Assembly (NCBI RefSeq): GCF_016907275.1
Contig: NZ_JAFBBP010000001.1
Span: forward strand, 2,160,001 to 2,224,000
Direction: 5' to 3'
Length of the DNA: 64,000 bases
Origin: Micromonospora luteifusca
GTDB taxonomy: Bacteria > Actinomycetota > Actinomycetes > Mycobacteriales > Micromonosporaceae
The notes beneath the pieces are model-generated. The model was not told the DNA's origin. It ran no database searches and saw only the letters and a list, made by a program, of their open reading frames with translations. The translations under genes and the position numbers were made by a program. Positions 59,884 through 64,000 of this stretch are shown here, one piece after another (positions within the stretch are counted from its first letter, which is position 1; each line of letters opens with the position of its first letter).

Positions 59884-59947
59884 ACACAGAGTCTCTGGTA
59901 ACCAAAACTGCAACCCGGTCAACCTACCACGGATTTCCCCGCCTAGG

Positions 59948-62900
59948 TCAATGTTGGGCGGAATCCTCGGGCAACTGGGCGATCATGGCTGTGAGACCCG
60001 TCACGTCCAGCAGGTCGGCAGGCCGGACAGTCACCCCGCGCCGGACGTAGTGAAACGCCGCGCCCACCCGGTCGACCGGCACGCCGGCCAGGTCCGCCCA
60101 GGCCAGCCGGTACACGGCCAACTGCACGGCGGCCACCTCCGCCGCCGGCCCGGTGGGTTGCGCGCCGGTCTTCCAGTCGACCACGTCGAACCGTCCACCC
60201 GGCCGGGCGAAGACCGCGTCCATCCGCCCTCGCACCACCACCTGAGCGATCACCGTGGCGAACGGGACCTCCACCTCCACCGGTGACCGGTCGGCCCACT
60301 CGCTGGCCAGGAACCGCTCCTGGAGCTCGGCCAGCGCCTCGTCGGGCGCGGCATCCGCGTCGGCCGCACCGGGCAGCTCGTCCAGGTCCAGGAGTCGGTC
60401 CGCGCCGAAGCGCTGCTCCAACCAGGCGTGGAACGCGGTGCCTCGGCGGGCGTACGGGTTGGGCTCGGCCGGAACCGGGCGGCGCAGCGTACGGGCCAGC
60501 GCCGCCGGATCACGTCGCAACGCGACCAGCTGAGTGACGCTCAACTGCCCGGGCAGGGCCACCTCGACCGCACCGGAGAGCCGAGTCAGCTCGGCCCGCT
60601 CGGCCAGCAGCAGGTCCGCCTCGCGCTGCCAGCGCGCCACCTCCGGGTCCACCTCCGGCTCGACCGACACCATCGGCCCGGCGACCACCGACCCCACCGG
60701 CTCGGCGACCACCGAAGTCGGGCCATCGGTCATCAGACGGCGCACCAGCCCGGCCGCCTCGGCCAACGCCGGCCGACGGCCGCCCAGTGGATCGGCCGGC
60801 CACTCCGCGCGGAGCACCACCTCGGCCGTGGGGTTCGTCGCATCCGGGGTCGGCTCCGGCGCCCACGCGTCGATCAGGTGCCCCGGCCCGCCGTCGAGGC
60901 AGGCGTCGTAGATCTCGCGCAGGAAGACCGACGGACCTCGCGGTCGCTTCGTGCCCTCACCCCACCAGTAGCCCGAGCAGAGCAGCAGCCGGCGGGGTCG
61001 GGTGACCGCCACATACGTCAGCCGGCGTTCCTCCCGCTCGTCGTGGGCCCGCCACGCGTCGGTGAAGTCGGTCACCGCCCGGGCCACCGCCCGCTGGTCC
61101 GCCGCCTCGTCGAGCGCCAACTCGGGCAACCCGTCGGCGTCGCCACGCAGCGGGAACGGCAACACGCCCAGCCCGCCCAACCAGTGGTCGGAGTTGCGTA
61201 CCGGCCCCGGCCACAACCCGCGGCTCAGCCCTGCCACCGCCACCACGTCCCACTCCAGGCCCTTCGCGGCGTGCGCCGTGACCACCTGCACCGCGCCCTC
61301 CACCACCTCGACCTCACCCGGCGCCAGACCGCGCTCCTCGTCCTCCGCGGCGGCCAGGTAGGACAGGAAGCCGGACAGGGTCGCGCCCGGCGTCTCCCCA
61401 CTGAAGCGGGCCGCCACGTCACCGAGCGCGTCCAGGTGCCCCCGGGCCAAGCCGGCGTCGCCGGCGCCGTCCCGGCCGGCCCGCACCGCGACCTCCACGT
61501 CCAGGCCGATGGTCCGCTCGATGTCCGCGATCAGATCCGGCAGGGCCTGGTCCAGCCGGTAACGCAACAGCGCCAGTTCCATGCCGTACGCGCGCAGCCG
61601 CGCGAAGCCCTCCGCCGAGTACGCCTGCGCCGGCCCGAGATCGGCCAGCGCCTCCACCAGGGTCGCCTCGTCCAGCAGGTCGGGGGTGATCTCCGAGGTG
61701 TCGTCGGCGGCCACCTGCCGCCGGGCCTTGGCGATGGCCCGAGCCCGTCGGTGCAACGCCACCAGGTCACGCGGCCCGATCCGCCAACGGGCACCGGTCA
61801 GCAACCGCAGCAGCGCGGCACCGTCGGTCGGGTCGGCCAGCACCCGCAGCGTGCAGACCACGTCACGCACCTCGGGGGTGTCCAGCAGGCCGCCCAGCCC
61901 GACCACCTCCACCGGAAGGCCGCGCTCACGCAGCGCCGATTCGATCGCCGGAATCTGGCTGCGGACCCGGACCAGCACGGCAGTCGTCGGACGCTGCGCC
62001 ACCGGGATGTGCTCGGGGGCCGCGCCCGGCATCCGGGCCGCACCACGCCAGGCGGCGAGCACACTGTCGGCGATCCAGTCCGCCTCGTCGGCGTACGTCG
62101 TCAGCATCGCGCAGTGCACCGTGCCGCCCGCGGCCCCGCCGGGGCTGCGATGCGGGATCGGGTCCCGGACGGTCAGCGCGGAGCGCAGCTCCGGCACCCG
62201 GGCACCCGCCGCGCGCAACGGCGTCGACAGCGCGTTCGCCACCCGCAGGATCTCCGGGCGGTTGCGCCAGCTCGTGGTGAGGCCCAGCGCCCGGGCCGGC
62301 TGACCGTCGGCGCGGGCGAACTCGGTGGGGAACCGGTCCAGTGTGCCGGCGCTGGCACCCCGCCAACCGTAGATCGACTGGCACGGGTCACCCACCGCGG
62401 TCACCGGGTGCCCGCCGCCGAACAACGCGTTGAGCAGCACCACCTGGGCGTGGCTGGTGTCCTGGTACTCGTCGAGCAACACCACCCGGAAACGATCCCG
62501 TTCGATCTCGCCGACCGCCGGGTGATCCCGGGCCACCCGAGCCGCCCGCGCGAGCTGGTCGGCGAAGTCCATCGCCTCGAAGTCCTGCTTGCGCCGGGCA
62601 TACGCCCGCACCAGCGGCAGCAGTCGCAGCCGGGTCTGCTGCAGGGCGAGCGCCTTGCGCACGTCGGCGTACACCCGGCCCGGCCGGGACTGCACCTCGG
62701 CGAAGAACCGACCGGTCCAGGCTGCCAACTGGTCCGGCGCGACCAGGTGCTCGTCCAGCTCCCCGGCGAGCGCCAGCACCGCGTCGGTGATGGTGCTCGG
62801 CATCCGGTCCACCTCGGACATGTCGCCGTCGTAGTTGCGCACCAGCAGGTCGACCAACTGCCACCGGGACGCCTCGGTGAGCAGCCGGGTGGACGGCTCG

Positions 62901-63352
62901 TAGCCGGCCCGCAGCCCGTGCTCGGAGACGATCCGCCCCGCGTACGAGTGGTACGTGGAGACGGTGGGCTCACCGGCGAGCGGATCGTCCAGCGGGTCAC
63001 GACCCTGCCGGCCAACTCTGCGGATCAGCTGATCGAGTCGGGTGCGGACCCGGTGGGCCAGCTCGCCGGCCGCCTTACGGGTGAAGGTCAGCCCGAGGAT
63101 CTGCTCTGGGCGCACGTACGAGTTGGCCACCAGCCAGACCACCCGCGCGGCCATCGTCTCGGTTTTGCCCGAGCCGGCCCCCGCGACGACCAGCAGCGGC
63201 TCCACCGGGGCGGCGATGATCGCGGCCTGCTCCCGGGTGGGTGCCGGCAACCGCAGCAGCTTGGCCAGCTCCACCGGCGTGTACCGGGGGCCGGAGTCCG
63301 CCAGCCGCGGCGCCGGCGCGGGACCGGTGCCGAACAGGGTGGGCTGGCTCAT
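59948..63352 (-). CDS. adnB: AdnB-like helicase-nuclease subunit
   Basis: A 1134-residue UvrD-like motor with a C-terminal RecB-type nuclease. Motor motifs: [20 protein letters not shown] (Walker A), [64 protein letters not shown] and [14 protein letters not shown]. The nuclease has [20 protein letters not shown] (Asp and Lys of PD-(D/E)xK). AdnAB resects double-strand breaks for recombination in mycobacteria. ATG 63352 overlaps the adnA stop (ATGA). Gene order matches Rv3202c-Rv3201c. Confidence 0.9.
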   Translation of the reverse strand: MSQPTLFGTGPAPAPRLADSGPRYTPVELAKLLRLPAPTREQAAIIAAPVEPLLVVAGAGSGKTETMAARVVWLVANSYVRPEQILGLTFTRKAAGELAHRVRTRLDQLIRRVGRQGRDPLDDPLAGEPTVSTYHSYAGRIVSEHGLRAGYEPSTRLLTEASRWQLVDLLVRNYDGDMSEVDRMPSTITDAVLALAGELDEHLVAPDQLAAWTGRFFAEVQSRPGRVYADVRKALALQQTRLRLLPLVRAYARRKQDFEAMDFADQLARAARVARDHPAVGEIERDRFRVVLLDEYQDTSHAQVVLLNALFGGGHPVTAVGDPCQSIYGWRGASAGTLDRFPTEFARADGQPARALGLTTSWRNRPEILRVANALSTPLRAAGARVPELRSALTVRDPIPHRSPGGAAGGTVHCAMLTTYADEADWIADSVLAAWRGAARMPGAAPEHIPVAQRPTTAVLVRVRSQIPAIESALRERGLPVEVVGLGGLLDTPEVRDVVCTLRVLADPTDGAALLRLLTGARWRIGPRDLVALHRRARAIAKARRQVAADDTSEITPDLLDEATLVEALADLGPAQAYSAEGFARLRAYGMELALLRYRLDQALPDLIADIERTIGLDVEVAVRAGRDGAGDAGLARGHLDALGDVAARFSGETPGATLSGFLSYLAAAEDEERGLAPGEVEVVEGAVQVVTAHAAKGLEWDVVAVAGLSRGLWPGPVRNSDHWLGGLGVLPFPLRGDADGLPELALDEAADQRAVARAVTDFTDAWRAHDEREERRLTYVAVTRPRRLLLCSGYWWGEGTKRPRGPSVFLREIYDACLDGGPGHLIDAWAPEPTPDATNPTAEVVLRAEWPADPLGGRRPALAEAAGLVRRLMTDGPTSVVAEPVGSVVAGPMVSVEPEVDPEVARWQREADLLLAERAELTRLSGAVEVALPGQLSVTQLVALRRDPAALARTLRRPVPAEPNPYARRGTAFHAWLEQRFGADRLLDLDELPGAADADAAPDEALAELQERFLASEWADRSPVEVEVPFATVIAQVVVRGRMDAVFARPGGRFDVVDWKTGAQPTGPAAEVAAVQLAVYRLAWADLAGVPVDRVGAAFHYVRRGVTVRPADLLDVTGLTAMIAQLPEDSAQH

Positions 63353-64000
63353 GGGTTCTCCGGACGTCGGACGGTCGGCGGCTCGACCACCTGGCGCCCC
63401 TGCCCGGAGACCGGGCAGCTGGTGCGTACCGGGCAGACCCGGCACTTCGAGTTGGCCACCGCGGCGAACGTGGCGGCTGCCATCGTATCGGCGGTGCGCC
63501 GGACCAGCGCGGTCGCCCAACCGGCCGCGGGCCCTTCACCTGCCGCCGGCTGGTTCTGTTCCCTGGCGTCCTTGGCGGAAGTGCCGAGCTGCACCAGCGC
63601 CGCACCCCCGGACTCGTCACCGAACTCGGCGAACGCCCCCGCCTCCACCGCAGCCTGGTACGCGCCGAGCTGCGGGTGCTCGGCCAGCTCGGTGCCGGTG
63701 ACAGCTGTGGACTTGCCGGTCTTCAGGTCGATCACCACGAGCCGCCCGGCCTCGTCGACCTCCAGCCGGTCGACCCGACCGGTCAGGTCGACCGGGCGGT
63801 TCGGGTCGTCCAGGCGGACCGCGAACTCGTGCTCGATGGCGAGCAGCCGACGCGGGTTGGTGGCCAGCCAGCGCAGCAACTTGTCGACCATCGCCTCGGC
63901 TCGCTCCCGCTCCGGCCCGGCCATCCACCGGGCCGCCAGCTCGATCGCGTCGAACCGGGCGGCCACGTAGTCGAGCAGAGCGCCCCGGTCGGCGCTGGCG
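63349..64000 (-). CDS. adnA: AdnA-like helicase-nuclease subunit, 3' part only
   Basis: Only the last ~216 residues are in the window; the frame runs past base 64000. It is the RecB-type nuclease domain: GRVDRLEVDEAGRLVVIDLK (Asp...Asp-x-Lys), HPQLGAYQAAVEAGAF, and the final Cys cluster CRVCPVRTSCPV, which with an upstream Cys would hold an Fe-S cluster as in AddB-type nucleases. It is the upstream partner of adnB, and their stop and start overlap. Confidence 0.88.
   Translation of the reverse strand, partial: ASADRGALLDYVAARFDAIELAARWMAGPERERAEAMVDKLLRWLATNPRRLLAIEHEFAVRLDDPNRPVDLTGRVDRLEVDEAGRLVVIDLKTGKSTAVTGTELAEHPQLGAYQAAVEAGAFAEFGDESGGAALVQLGTSAKDAREQNQPAAGEGPAAGWATALVRRTADTMAAATFAAVANSKCRVCPVRTSCPVSGQGRQVVEPPTVRRPENP

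Noticed and set aside
60428..63970. A plus-strand open frame of 1180 codons opposite adnB
   Set aside because: Antisense shadow with Arg/Gln/His-rich low-complexity translation; AdnB motifs on the minus strand are complete.

Overview
The window is about 72% G+C, uses GTG/TTG starts freely, and carries several actinobacterial signature genes: SigR with a ZAS anti-sigma factor, two WhiB proteins, mycoredoxin, AdnA/AdnB, DUF397/DUF5753 regulators, DUF5709, a UPF0182 protein and a 24-codon bL37-like gene. Gene content and protein style fit a Micromonosporaceae chromosome (Micromonospora or a close relative). This placement is inferred from sequence style, not from a database. There is no integrase, transposase, phage or plasmid gene, so this looks like core chromosome with small accessory patches.

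Layout. 0-9.6 kb: truncated aldo/keto reductase, GT39-like membrane glycosyltransferase, PdtaS-type histidine kinase, SIS-domain protein, TPR protein, then a divergent DHA2-type MFS pump and TetR repressor. 9.6-13.3 kb: GNAT and biotin/lipoyl-like protein (overlapping pair), the bL37-like gene, the redox stress pair rsrA-sigR with a plausible SigR autoregulatory promoter, a hydrolase and a WhiB protein. 13.4-18.5 kb: SRAP abasic-site protein, then aroA-rsgA-hisN-DMT transporter in a row. 18.5-29.7 kb: glycosyltransferase, SDR, two HATPase regulators, DUF5709, a NarL-type two-component pair, Prs-like protein, glpK, purC and an orphan sugar-binding lipoprotein. 30.1-30.5 kb: two identical initiator tRNA genes. 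30.5-32 kb: SigE-family sigma factor with a membrane partner. 32-47 kb: UPF0182, PDZ-S16 protease, DUF2342 zincin, a CofC-like protein between repeat-rich spacers, DUF5679, a ThiF/RRE-like protein coupled to an ABC1 kinase, whiB7 with its leader, uvrD2 and mrx1. 47-54 kb: MFS exporter, XRE/DUF397 island, nudC and two M16 peptidases in an operon. 54-57.5 kb: sulfonate-type ABC transporter flanked by two decayed genes (ssuD and an Rrf2 regulator). 57.5-64 kb: DEAD-box helicase, cold-shock protein, and adnB with the 3' end of adnA.

Much of the window follows the order remembered for Mycobacterium tuberculosis Rv3193c-Rv3202c and Rv3219-Rv3228 (UPF0182, PDZ-S16, DUF2342, ABC1, WhiB7, UvrD2, Mrx1, NudC, AdnB, AdnA; PdtaS, biotinylated protein, RshA, SigH, SRAP, AroA, RsgA). 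Several of these genes deal with redox stress (sigR/rsrA, mrx1), DNA damage (SRAP, uvrD2, adnAB, nudC) or antibiotic stress (whiB7).

The most interesting non-coding signals are: (i) the whiB7 leader, where an 82-codon reading frame ends inside a long antiterminator that is mutually exclusive with an intrinsic terminator; (ii) three DnaA-box-like nonamers in the same orientation, spaced by whole helical turns, before the ThiF/ABC1 operon; (iii) a second in-frame start and a SigR-type promoter upstream of sigR; (iv) two long intergenic palindromic elements and a 31-bp minisatellite; (v) the eroded ssu locus.
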